Source: Pirellulales bacterium | Lineage (GTDB): Bacteria; Planctomycetota; Planctomycetia; Pirellulales; DATAWG01 | NCBI GenBank assembly: GCA_035939775.1 | Contig: DASZFO010000344.1 | Coordinates: 1 to 45,469 of the forward strand | Length of the DNA stretch: 45,469 nt | Direction: 5' to 3' | Shown here: in pieces, positions 17,489 through 24,158 of the stretch | Layout: each line of letters opens with the position of its first letter | Numbering within the stretch: the stretch's first letter is position 1 | Notes under the pieces: generated by a model | Told to the model about the DNA's origin: nothing | The model's database searches: none | The model's input: only the letters and a program-made list of their open reading frames with translations | Program-made: the position numbers and the translations under genes

Positions 17489-17956
17489 TGCGATCCCTCA
17501 GAGTTGATGCCAGACATGGGGCAAGAAAGGAGCGGGAGAATAGCCGCATCCGAAACAACCGACAAGAGCAGTTTGGCCCCCGCTGTAACGGCCGTAACGA
17601 CCCAGGCAGTGGTTTCCGTGCCGTTCCGAATGCGGTCTCTGCCGTTCGGGCTTGGCACTGATTCACGGAACGCAGCAGAGGGCGTACCCTACAGGTCGGC
17701 GGCGCAGTCTGCGCAATCAAAAAGCGGCCGGCCTGGGGCCTCATCCGTGGGCCCACGCCAGGCCGGGCGCTCGCGGTGCTCGGCATACGGGATGCCGGCG
17801 CCGTTGGTTCGCAATCAGGAATCGTCTTGACTCGCGATCCGTGAAACTGCCTGGGTCAACCGGTGGCCGTAGGCTGACGGTCGTGCGATTTCACGCCAAG
17901 GCGAACACTCCGAAGGACGACACGACGAACTGATACCACGCAGTCTCGAACCGTTC
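17489..17956. other. 468-bp gap downstream of mraZ, no gene seen
   Basis: The reading frames here have no recognisable protein pattern. The one clear structure is an inverted repeat: arms at 17724-17736 and 17758-17770 (GCGGCCGGCCTGG against CCAGGCCGGGCGC, 12 of 13 paired). Inside its loop a second, shorter GGGCC/GGCCC pairing is possible. No T-run follows on either strand, so it is not a standard terminator. The region separates mraZ from the lipoprotein gene on the same strand. Confidence 0.55.
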
Positions 17957-18424
17957 TCACTCAGGTTTTGCTTGTTTCTCGCCGCCGGCTGAAAACGCCG
18001 CTTCGGCGATCTGGTCGTAGCGGGCTTGTCGGCCGGCTAGGTATTCTTCCCAGCGGTTACGGTCCCAAAGTTCCAAATGATCCTGCACTCCCAACAACAC
18101 GGCCTCGCGACCCAAACCAGCCAGTTTCGCCAATTCGGGCGGAATGCGAATTCGGCCCTGGCTGTCCAGTTCGGCCGGCTGAGCCTGGGCGTAAAACAAG
18201 CGATTGAAGGCCCGCACATCCGGTCCCGCCGGCGAAGCAGCCGCGAGGCGAAGGGCCAACTGGCCGAGCGTTTCCTCCGTGTAAATGGCCAACGATCGAT
18301 CCGTTCCGGGCGTCACGAAGAGCAATCGATCCGGTCTGGCGCCGAGCAGGTCGCGAAGTCTCTTGGGGATAGCCAATCGCAGCTTTTCATCGATTGCCCG
18401 GACAAAAGTGCCGGTCAGCAGCAT
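17957..18424 (-). CDS. mraZ: Transcriptional regulator MraZ
   Basis: A 155-residue MraZ, an AbrB-like DNA-binding protein that forms rings and represses the division/cell-wall gene cluster and its own promoter. Two SpoVT-AbrB-type repeats are visible with their DxxxR motifs: DEKLRLAIP (about residues 12-20) and DSQGRIRIP (about 85-93). The first has Leu where Gly is more usual. The N-terminus MLLTGTFVRAIDEKLRL is typical, so the ATG at 18424 is the start. A promoter and four phased operator boxes lie directly upstream. The gene is not followed by mraW/rsmH or fts genes as in most bacteria; a 468-bp non-coding gap and a lipoprotein gene follow. Length and domain order are normal, with a short charged C-terminal tail. 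Confidence 0.95.
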   Translation of the reverse strand: MLLTGTFVRAIDEKLRLAIPKRLRDLLGARPDRLLFVTPGTDRSLAIYTEETLGQLALRLAAASPAGPDVRAFNRLFYAQAQPAELDSQGRIRIPPELAKLAGLGREAVLLGVQDHLELWDRNRWEEYLAGRQARYDQIAEAAFSAGGEKQAKPE

Positions 18425-18428
18425 GTTT

Positions 18429-18463
18429 CACCACTTATCCCCAATTCTTCCCACAGATGCCCA
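18429..18463 (-). promoter_or_regulatory. Probable MraZ operator: four boxes at 10-bp spacing
   Basis: Read on the minus strand, four boxes follow at exactly 10-bp steps: TGGGC (18463-18459), TGGGA (18453-18449), TGGGG (18443-18439) and TGGTG (18433-18429), each pair separated by 5 bp. MraZ of E. coli is known to bind TGGGN direct repeats with 5-nt spacers. The first box touches the -10 element and the last ends 4 nt before the mraZ ATG, so bound MraZ should block both promoter clearance and the ribosome-binding region. Confidence 0.85.
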
Positions 18464-18491
18464 AAGATACTGATTACTCCGTCGGCGTCAA
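18464..18491 (-). promoter_or_regulatory. Predicted mraZ promoter
   Basis: On the minus strand TTGACG (18491-18486), a 16-bp spacer and TATCTT (18469-18464). The predicted start of transcription falls within the first two operator boxes, giving a leader of about 30 nt. Predicted from sequence only. Confidence 0.6.
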
Positions 18492-18563
18492 GGATGTTTG
18501 GTTGTACAGTAAATGGCGAATTGGAACCGCGGTTCCGAATGCCTTGTGACGGTTGAGGTTAGA

Positions 18564-19676
18564 TCATTCGCAGAGTTCGAGATAGAGCCGCTCGTAGGCC
18601 GCGATCATTCGATCGAGGCGAAAGTGCGCTTCAACCCATTTGCGATTCGTCGCTCCCAATTCCTGCTGAAGCGATTCGTTTGCCGCGACCCGCACAAGGC
18701 TCTCGACAAAGGCACTGCGATCTTCGCGATCAACGATCTGCGCAACAGTGTTGGCTCCAAGAGCATCTCGAACTCCCTCCACATCGAATGCGACAACCGG
18801 TCGAGCGACTGCCATTGCTTCGAGCACCACATTCGACATTCCTTCCCATTGCGAGGGAGCGACAATCAAGTCGGCGGCCGCGAGAATCTCCGACACATCC
18901 TCGCGCCAGCCGACAAGATGAACACGTCCGGCGAGTCGTAATCGCTCAACCCGCCGAGCAATCGCCGCTTCTAATGGACCTTTGCCGACGATGAGCAAGT
19001 CGTGATGCGGAAGCCGAGCGAACAAATCGGGCGATCGCTCCACTAGCCATTCGATCCCCTTTTGCTCGTCCAATCGGCCGACGAAAGCGATTGCCCTCCG
19101 CCCCGCTGATATGCCAAACCGCGACAGGTCGATCGCGGCAATGGGTTCCTTGTCGAGCGACACGCCATTTGGAATCACGACGATCTTTTCCGCTGGCAAT
19201 CCGATTCGATCGCGGGCGAAGGCGGCGACTCCTTCGCTGACGGCGACGTGTCGATCGGCCAATCGACCGGCGAATCGCTCCAACGGCCATCGCGACCGAC
19301 GCCGCGGTTCGGCGACTCGCAATCCCGTCACGATTCTCCCGATTCCCGCCGACCATGCCGCCAGCGGCCCCAGCACATTGGCATGCCAGAGAAACGTTTG
19401 CACGATGTCAGGCCGCTCGGCGCGAAACTGCCGCCGCAATTGCTGCAGCACGCGCGGCGCGCTGAGCGGACCGCGGGCCCCCAAAAAGGAAACCGGAACC
19501 TGCGCGTCGCCAAGCCTCCACAGCAACCGCGCGGCGCCATCCACGGGTCGAGGGCCAAGACAGCAGACGCTCGTTTCGTGGCCCAATTGCTTCAAACCGA
19601 TCGCCAGCTCGACGAGACATCGCTCGGCGCCGCCGACGTTCAACTCGGTAATGCAGAAGGCGATTCGCAGCGGCAT
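18564..19676 (-). CDS. Family 4 glycosyltransferase
   Basis: A 370-residue GT-B fold glycosyltransferase that would move a sugar from a nucleotide donor onto a lipid- or polysaccharide-linked acceptor; donor and acceptor are unknown. The N-terminal acceptor domain opens with RIAFCITELNVGGAERCLVELA (glycine loop NVGGAE). The C-terminal donor domain has AIAFVGRLDEQKGIEWLVE, LLIVGKGPLEAAI and the EX7E-type motif PSQWEGMSNVVLEAMAVARP (about residues 276-295). Length is normal. The ATG at 19676 gives the standard family start. It lies upstream of mraZ on the same strand, but the 139-bp gap contains the mraZ promoter, so the two are probably separately controlled. A role in envelope glycan synthesis is inference. 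Confidence 0.92.
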   Translation of the reverse strand: MPLRIAFCITELNVGGAERCLVELAIGLKQLGHETSVCCLGPRPVDGAARLLWRLGDAQVPVSFLGARGPLSAPRVLQQLRRQFRAERPDIVQTFLWHANVLGPLAAWSAGIGRIVTGLRVAEPRRRSRWPLERFAGRLADRHVAVSEGVAAFARDRIGLPAEKIVVIPNGVSLDKEPIAAIDLSRFGISAGRRAIAFVGRLDEQKGIEWLVERSPDLFARLPHHDLLIVGKGPLEAAIARRVERLRLAGRVHLVGWREDVSEILAAADLIVAPSQWEGMSNVVLEAMAVARPVVAFDVEGVRDALGANTVAQIVDREDRSAFVESLVRVAANESLQQELGATNRKWVEAHFRLDRMIAAYERLYLELCE

Positions 19677-19680
19677 AACG

Positions 19681-19836
19681 ATGAAGGACGAAGTGCGAAG
19701 TACGAAGAACGAGATAAGATGGAATCGCGGCGCGGGCGGTCCACAGGTTCAAGCTCAACTCGATTATACTTGTCGCTCTTGGTTCTTCTTCCTGTTGCTT
19801 CGTCTTTCGTACTTCGTCCTCGTACTTCATACTTGT
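19681..19836. repeat. Inverted repeat, family D (TACGAA/GACGAA words)
   Basis: The left arm (19681-19713) is built of GACGAAGTGCGAAGTACGAA words. The right arm (19798-19836) is their near reverse complement (CTTTCGTACTTCGTCCTCGT). The arms bracket about 85 bp between the divergent glycosyltransferase and queA genes. The right arm ends just before the queA start codon. Confidence 0.8.
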
Positions 19837-19842
19837 TTTGCC

Positions 19843-20889
19843 GTGTCTGATCTCGACGCCTACGATTATGACTTGCCGCGGAATTTGATCGCGCAGGAGC
19901 CGCTTGCCAATCGGGCGGATGCGCGGCTGTTGGTCGTCGATCGGAGCGGCAGCACGCTTGCGCATAGCCACGTCCGCGATTTGCCGCAGATTCTCAGGCC
20001 GGGCGATCTCTTGGTGCTCAACGATACGCGTGTCGTGCCGGCCCGCTTGATCGGCCGACGCACGGCGACGGGCGGGCATTGGGAGGGGCTCTTCCTGCAA
20101 GTCGACGAACAGGGGCTGTGGCGGCTGCTGGCCCGATCGCGCGGCAAAATGCCCTGCGGCGAGACGATCACGCTGGTCGATCCGGTATGGAAGGATGACA
20201 TTCGGCTGCGACTCGTCGAGCGGCTGGAGGGCGGCATCTGGGTCATGAACGCCGAAAGCGGCGAGCCGGCGCTGGCGATTTTGGATCGGCTCGGGCGAGT
20301 TCCGTTGCCCCCCTATATTCGTCACGGCGAGATGATGCCGGCTGACCGAGAGCGTTATCAAACCGTTTTTGCCCGCCAACCCGGCGCCGTCGCCGCGCCG
20401 ACGGCCGGCTTGCACTTCACGCCGGAACTTTTGCGGCGGCTGCAAGAAGCTGGGATCGAAATCTGCTACGTGACACTGCACGTGGGCCTCGACACGTTTC
20501 GCCCGGTCACGGTTGACCGGCTCGCCGATCACAAGATGCACAGGGAGTGGGGCCAGATCGACGCGGCGGCGGTCGAGCGAATCGCCGCGTGCCGCGGCCA
20601 CGGGGGCCGAATCGTGGCCGTCGGCACAACTTCGGTCCGAGTGCTGGAATCCGCAGCGGCGGATGGTCCGTTGAAACCGTGGAGCGGCTGGACGAATCTA
20701 TTCATCCGACCGCCGTACGCGTTTCGCGCGGTGGACGCCGTGTTGACCAACTTCCATCTCCCGCGGACCACGCTGCTCGTGCTCGTTCGCACATTCGGCG
20801 GCGACGACTTGGTCCACCGCGCCTACGAAGAAGCAATCCGGCAGGAGTATCGGTTTTACAGTTACGGCGATGCGATGCTGATTCAGTAG
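19843..20889 (+). CDS. queA: S-adenosylmethionine:tRNA ribosyltransferase-isomerase QueA
   Basis: A 348-residue enzyme that transfers and rearranges the ribosyl part of S-adenosylmethionine onto 7-aminomethyl-7-deazaguanine in tRNA, making epoxyqueuosine at the wobble position. Family motifs: the N-terminal DLDAYDYDLPRNLIAQEPL, then GDLLVLNDTRVVPARLIGRR, PLPPYIRHG, QTVFARQPGAVAAPTAGLHF and, near the end, TNFHLPRTTLLVLVRTFGG. The start is the GTG at 19843 because the conserved N-terminus begins right there. The frame stays open far upstream, but that stretch lies over the glycosyltransferase gene and a repeat. No ribosome-binding site is visible; the bases before GTG belong to the repeat arm. 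Length is normal. No other queuosine gene is in the window. Confidence 0.95.
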   Translation: MSDLDAYDYDLPRNLIAQEPLANRADARLLVVDRSGSTLAHSHVRDLPQILRPGDLLVLNDTRVVPARLIGRRTATGGHWEGLFLQVDEQGLWRLLARSRGKMPCGETITLVDPVWKDDIRLRLVERLEGGIWVMNAESGEPALAILDRLGRVPLPPYIRHGEMMPADRERYQTVFARQPGAVAAPTAGLHFTPELLRRLQEAGIEICYVTLHVGLDTFRPVTVDRLADHKMHREWGQIDAAAVERIAACRGHGGRIVAVGTTSVRVLESAAADGPLKPWSGWTNLFIRPPYAFRAVDAVLTNFHLPRTTLLVLVRTFGGDDLVHRAYEEAIRQEYRFYSYGDAMLIQ

Positions 20890-20996
20890 GGGCCAGAGAC
20901 CAGAGGCCGGGGGCCAGGGAAGAAACCGCCCGTTGGGCGATCGTATGACTCCGCTTGCGCGTCCACCGGCCTCTGGCCCCTGGCCTCCGGCCCCTC
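20889..20996. repeat. Inverted repeat, family F (CCAGAGGCC words)
   Basis: The left arm right after the queA stop contains GACCAGAGGCCGGGGGCCAG. The right arm (about 20970-20996) contains CTGGCCCCTGGCCTCCGGCC. They can pair imperfectly over about 25 bp around a 50-bp centre. It could end queA transcripts but has no T-run. Confidence 0.75.
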
Positions 20997-21049
20997 TATA
21001 CTGAGCAACGACAATGGATTGAACTGCTGCTGTACGAGGTGCCACAGAT

Positions 21050-21667
21050 ATGCTGGAAGTGCAAACGGAACTTGTGCTGGTCGTGCCGACGGAATTGTTT
21101 CACCGGCTCGGGCACTTCCAGGGCTTTTCGGCCGACGTGAACCGCTATCTAGGCGAGTTGCTCAGCCCGCGGAACACGAGCTATCGGCCGCGCGGCGAAG
21201 TGGAGCAAGACCCGTCGTTCAAGCAGTTGATCCCCTACGTGATCTTCCGCCATCGCGAGCCGGCGGGGGTAACGACCATCTTTCAATACACCCGAGGCAA
21301 GGGAATGGGCGAGGCCCGGCTGCACAGCAAGCAAAGCATCGGCGTTGGCGGGCATATTTCCATCGATGACCGAGTCTCCGAAGCCGCCGTGCCGTATGCC
21401 GAAGGGATGCGGCGGGAGCTTGAGGAAGAAGTGATCATCGATAGCCCGGTCGTCGAACGCTGCGTCGGCCTGATCAACGACGACGAGACGCCGGTCGGCC
21501 AGGTCCATCTCGGCGTCGTCCACCTGGTCGATGTCGAGCGGCCGGACGTTCAGCCGCGCGAAAGCGAAATCATCGAAGCCGGCTTCCGCCGGGTCGAGCA
21601 ACTCTTGGCCGACCTGAGCCGGTTCGAAACGTGGTCGCAGATTTGCCTGCGAGCGCTGTATGGGTGA
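21050..21667 (+). CDS. NUDIX-like hydrolase (annotated in relatives as phosphoesterase)
   Basis: A 205-residue cytoplasmic protein. The centre resembles a Nudix box: SIGVGGHISIDD (about residues 97-108) followed after an insertion by EGMRRELEEEVII (about 121-133), giving the REL-EEE metal-binding helix. The spacing between the Gly and the REL helix is longer than the standard GX5EX7REUXEEXGU, so it is a divergent member. The N-terminal part (VLVVPTELFHRLGHFQGF) and the VIFRHREPAGVTTIFQYTRG region are conserved in planctomycete proteins I know only by general annotation. Substrate unknown. The ATG at 21050 has GAGG about 10 bases upstream. It sits between queA and a small conserved gene, all on the plus strand. 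Confidence 0.75.
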   Translation: MLEVQTELVLVVPTELFHRLGHFQGFSADVNRYLGELLSPRNTSYRPRGEVEQDPSFKQLIPYVIFRHREPAGVTTIFQYTRGKGMGEARLHSKQSIGVGGHISIDDRVSEAAVPYAEGMRRELEEEVIIDSPVVERCVGLINDDETPVGQVHLGVVHLVDVERPDVQPRESEIIEAGFRRVEQLLADLSRFETWSQICLRALYG

Positions 21668-21692
21668 AGTTCGTCGCCGAGCAATTAATTCT

Positions 21693-21953
21693 ATGGAATA
21701 CACCGCTATTCCCCGCGACACGACGCTTGAAGCCTTCAGGGTGCAGATCGACGTGATGCGTCGGCTCGGCGTGGAGGGGCGGGCCAAGCTGACCTTTGAA
21801 CTCTGCAAAAACCTTCGCCAGGTGCTGACTGACGGCGTGCGGTTCCGTCATCCTGACTACACCGATGATCAGGTTCGCCTGGCGGTGATCCGCCTTCGAT
21901 TGGGCGAAAAGCTGTTCCGCAAGGTCTATCCGGGTGTCGAGATCAAACCGTGA
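21693..21953 (+). CDS. Small conserved protein, usual first partner of a nucleotidyltransferase-like gene
   Basis: An 86-residue protein of unknown function. The pattern IPRDTTLEAFRVQIDVMRRL, then KLTFELCKNLRQVLTDGVRFRHP, YTDDQVRLAVIRLRLGEKLF and KVYPGVEIKP matches a family common in planctomycetes, cyanobacteria and related genomes. As I recall the family, it usually sits just upstream of a nucleotidyltransferase-fold gene, like a two-gene toxin-antitoxin-type unit; that role is not established. I chose the ATG at 21693 because family similarity begins right after it; an in-frame ATG at 21660 overlaps the previous gene. The stop overlaps the GTG of the next gene (GTGA), the arrangement of coupled translation. 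Its partner is broken here. Confidence 0.75.
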   Translation: MEYTAIPRDTTLEAFRVQIDVMRRLGVEGRAKLTFELCKNLRQVLTDGVRFRHPDYTDDQVRLAVIRLRLGEKLFRKVYPGVEIKP

Positions 21954-22116
21954 CGGTCGAAGAGCTGTTCAAGATGCTCTTGGCGTCGCCCTGGTGCAAT
22001 TCGGCCGTCTCGATTGGGACTATTTGCGCAAATGGGCGGTAGAATTGGATGTGACAGCTTTGCTCGACCAATTGGCCGCCGAGGCGAACCGGGGCAAACC
22101 GCCTAAGAGCGAGTGA
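21950..22116 (+). pseudogene. Remnant of a nucleotidyltransferase-like partner gene (internal deletion, frameshift)
   Basis: The region begins with GTG ACG GTC GAA GAG, a plausible start (MTVEELFKML) coupled to the preceding stop. That frame ends after about 30 codons. In another frame the sequence encodes DALGVALVQFGRLDWDYLRK, then WAVELDVTALLDQLAAEA and the stop at 22114-22116, which looks like the last 45 or so residues of the nucleotidyltransferase-type partner. The middle of the gene, roughly 400 bp or more judging by relatives of about 180-200 residues, is missing. The nucleotidyltransferase active-site segment is therefore absent. This rests on my memory of the family and has not been checked by a search. 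Confidence 0.65.
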
Positions 22117-22165
22117 GCGCAAGTTGCCGACAGAGCCGAAGTCGCATCGCGGCGACACCTTGTCG

Positions 22166-22603
22166 TCATCCTAACCACCATTTTACCAAATGGATCACCG
22201 TGAAGAGGTATCCGACCAAAAACCCCAATCCGCCACCGGAAACCGAGAAGACGACGAGCCATAGAATGATCCGGCTATCCTTCGGCCCCACAATTGCGGT
22301 TATTAGCGCGAAGAACACGAGCCCAGCAACCATCCCAACCAGTCGCGGCGACGATCGCATTGCTCCGACCGTGGCTCCCGCGAGAGTTAACCCGGTCATG
22401 TTAATGAAAAACCAGAGTTGAATAGTAAGGGGAAGCCCGGCATTCCGAAGAGACACTGACCAAATGACGGCGACCGACAGCCCAATTCCGGCTCCGAGTA
22501 TTGATGAGGCTATTCGAGCACGTTGGCGAACCGCCAATTGCCGCTTTTCTTCGACGGTAGTCGTCGGCAACTTTGGCGATGTGTATGGATTCGGGTCAGA
22601 CAT
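22166..22603 (-). CDS. Small multi-pass membrane protein, function unknown
   Basis: A 145-residue protein. The N-terminus MSDPNPYTSPKLP is the NPY.SP-type start common in planctomycete membrane proteins. Four hydrophobic segments follow: about residues 34-50 (ASSILGAGIGLSVAVIWS), 58-82 (LTIQLWFFINMTGLTLAGAT), 90-106 (LVGMVAGLVFFALITAIV) and 113-138 (IILWLVVFSVSGGGLGFLVG). No catalytic motif is seen. I chose the ATG at 22603, preceded by AGGTG at a good distance, over a GTG two codons earlier that lies inside that site. It is divergent from the cysteine desulfurase gene, 94 bp apart. I do not recognise a function. Confidence 0.72.
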   Translation of the reverse strand: MSDPNPYTSPKLPTTTVEEKRQLAVRQRARIASSILGAGIGLSVAVIWSVSLRNAGLPLTIQLWFFINMTGLTLAGATVGAMRSSPRLVGMVAGLVFFALITAIVGPKDSRIILWLVVFSVSGGGLGFLVGYLFTVIHLVKWWLG

Positions 22604-22697
22604 CGTCACCTACCGTTGTAAAGAAGGTTGCCGCACAGATTCGACTTTACCCGGATGCTTGCGCAAACGAAATAGTCGATAGACGCGAAATCCTGAT

Positions 22698-23894
22698 ATG
22701 CCGTTGCAATTGCCGATCTACATGGACAACCACTCGACGACTCGCGTTGATCCGCGGGTGTTGGAGGCGATGTTGCCGTATTTCGACGAGAAATATGGCA
22801 ATGCGGGGAGCACGAATCATCCATTTGGCTGGGAGGCCAAGGAGTCCGTCGATCGCGCCCGCGAGACCATCGCCGCGACGGTCGGCGCGCAGCCGCGCGA
22901 GATCGTGTTCACGAGCGGAGCGACTGAGAGCAACAATCTGGCGATCCGCGGAGTGACGGAGTCGGTCGGCGCACGCGGCAATCAAATCGTTAGCGTCGCG
23001 ACGGAGCACAAGGCCGTGCTCGATCCGCTCATGCATCTGGGCCGACGCGACTTTGAAATCACGCTGCTTTCGGTCGAGCAGGCCGGCGGCCCGCGGGCCG
23101 GCCTCATCTCGCCAGAGCAAGTGGCGGACGCGATCAGCGACAAGACGGCGCTCGTCTCGGTCATGTTGGCGAACAACGAGATCGGCGCGATCCAGCCGAT
23201 CGCCGAGATTGCCGCCGTCTGCCGCGAGCGCGGCGTGCCGCTGCACTGCGACGCCACGCAAGCGGTCGGCAAGATACAGGTCGACGTCGTGCAGCTCGGG
23301 ATCGACTTGATGAGTTTTTCGGCCCACAAAGTTTACGGGCCAAAAGGCGTCGGCGCGCTGTTTGTTCGCCGACAGCGACCGGCCGTTAAGCTGGAGCCGC
23401 AAATCGACGGCGGCGGGCAAGAACACGGGCTGCGCAGCGGAACGCTCGATGTGCCGGGCATCGTGGGGTTCGGCAAAGCGCTCGAAATTGCCGCGGCCGA
23501 GTTGCCCGCCGAAATGAATCGGCTGGCGGCGCTGCGGTCGCGGCTGTACGCGGGGTTGCAAGAACGATTGAGTGGCGTTTCGCTCAACGGGCCGGTCCTG
23601 GAAATCCCCGGGCCGCGACTTCCGGGCAATCTCAACCTCTCGTTTGCCTACGTCGATGGCGAGGCATTACTGCTTAACATGCGCGACCTGGCGGTCAGTT
23701 CCGGAAGCGCTTGCACTTCCGCGAACCCAGAGCCAAGTCACGTGCTGCGGGCATTGGGAATCGACGAAGACCTGGTCCGCGCCAGCTTGCGATTTGGCTT
23801 GGGGCGGTTCAACACCGAGGAAGAGGTCGATTTCGCGATTCTCAAGGTGGTTGAAACGGTCAGCCGTCTGCGGCAATTGAGCAGCCTCGCCTAA
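22698..23894 (+). CDS. Cysteine desulfurase, IscS/NifS type
   Basis: A 398-residue PLP enzyme that takes sulfur from cysteine as an enzyme-bound persulfide, giving alanine and sulfur for Fe-S clusters or tRNA thiolation. Motifs: [20 protein letters not shown] at the N-terminus, [15 protein letters not shown] (phosphate of PLP), [35 protein letters not shown] with the PLP-binding Lys near residue 209, [15 protein letters not shown], and the mobile loop [20 protein letters not shown] with the catalytic Cys near residue 338. The long loop makes it the IscS-like group. No iscU, sufU or mnmA lies next to it, so its sulfur acceptor cannot be told. The ATG at 22698 fits the family start. Confidence 0.95.
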   Translation: MPLQLPIYMDNHSTTRVDPRVLEAMLPYFDEKYGNAGSTNHPFGWEAKESVDRARETIAATVGAQPREIVFTSGATESNNLAIRGVTESVGARGNQIVSVATEHKAVLDPLMHLGRRDFEITLLSVEQAGGPRAGLISPEQVADAISDKTALVSVMLANNEIGAIQPIAEIAAVCRERGVPLHCDATQAVGKIQVDVVQLGIDLMSFSAHKVYGPKGVGALFVRRQRPAVKLEPQIDGGGQEHGLRSGTLDVPGIVGFGKALEIAAAELPAEMNRLAALRSRLYAGLQERLSGVSLNGPVLEIPGPRLPGNLNLSFAYVDGEALLLNMRDLAVSSGSACTSANPEPSHVLRALGIDEDLVRASLRFGLGRFNTEEEVDFAILKVVETVSRLRQLSSLA

Positions 23895-23930
23895 CAAGCG
23901 CAAAAAAACTGGCGGAGCCGCAAATTTTTT

Positions 23931-24013
23931 GCCGGGTGCCATGGCCACTGCCCTGAGTGGCCACGCGACAGCGCGGTCCCATGCCCACGCAAAGTCGTGA
24001 GCATGGCACCCAC
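23931..24013. repeat. Inverted repeat, family G (GGGTGCCATGG words)
   Basis: GGGTGCCATGGCCACTGCCC near 23934 faces GAGCATGGCACCCACCC near 24000 in inverse orientation. Between them CCACTGCCCTGAGTGGCCAC forms a smaller hairpin. It fills much of the 264-bp gap between the cysteine desulfurase and chorismate synthase genes. Confidence 0.75.
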
Positions 24014-24158
24014 CCTATCAAAACACTTTGAAGCTCCACTGCTCCACCGGGCCGCGCGGACTCGATCTATCGGCATCAGGCCAGTCCAAGTAAAATTGAG
24101 CGATTGGCCCCGCTTTGCTAGCAGTTCATTTCGTTGCCGCAAACCTCAATCGCTCCCC

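Noticed and set aside
17800-17830. tRNA T-loop-like GGTTCGCAATC
   Set aside because: No matching acceptor stem or anticodon arm could be placed around it.
17504-17933. Overlapping plus-strand reading frames in the gap after mraZ
   Set aside because: Low-complexity, Arg/Ser-rich translations without any recognisable motif or ribosome-binding site, in a region with a hairpin.
17957-18424. AbrB-type antitoxin of a toxin-antitoxin pair
   Set aside because: Two tandem DxxxR domains and the N-terminus are those of MraZ, and no toxin gene is adjacent.
19111-19842. Upstream extension of queA giving a 592-residue protein
   Set aside because: The extension lies over the opposite-strand glycosyltransferase gene and a repeat, and has no protein-like pattern; the QueA family begins right at the GTG at 19843.
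23997-24158. Upstream extension of aroC by 54 codons
   Set aside because: It runs through the family G repeat region, and the invariant start MLRYLTAGESHG is at 24159.
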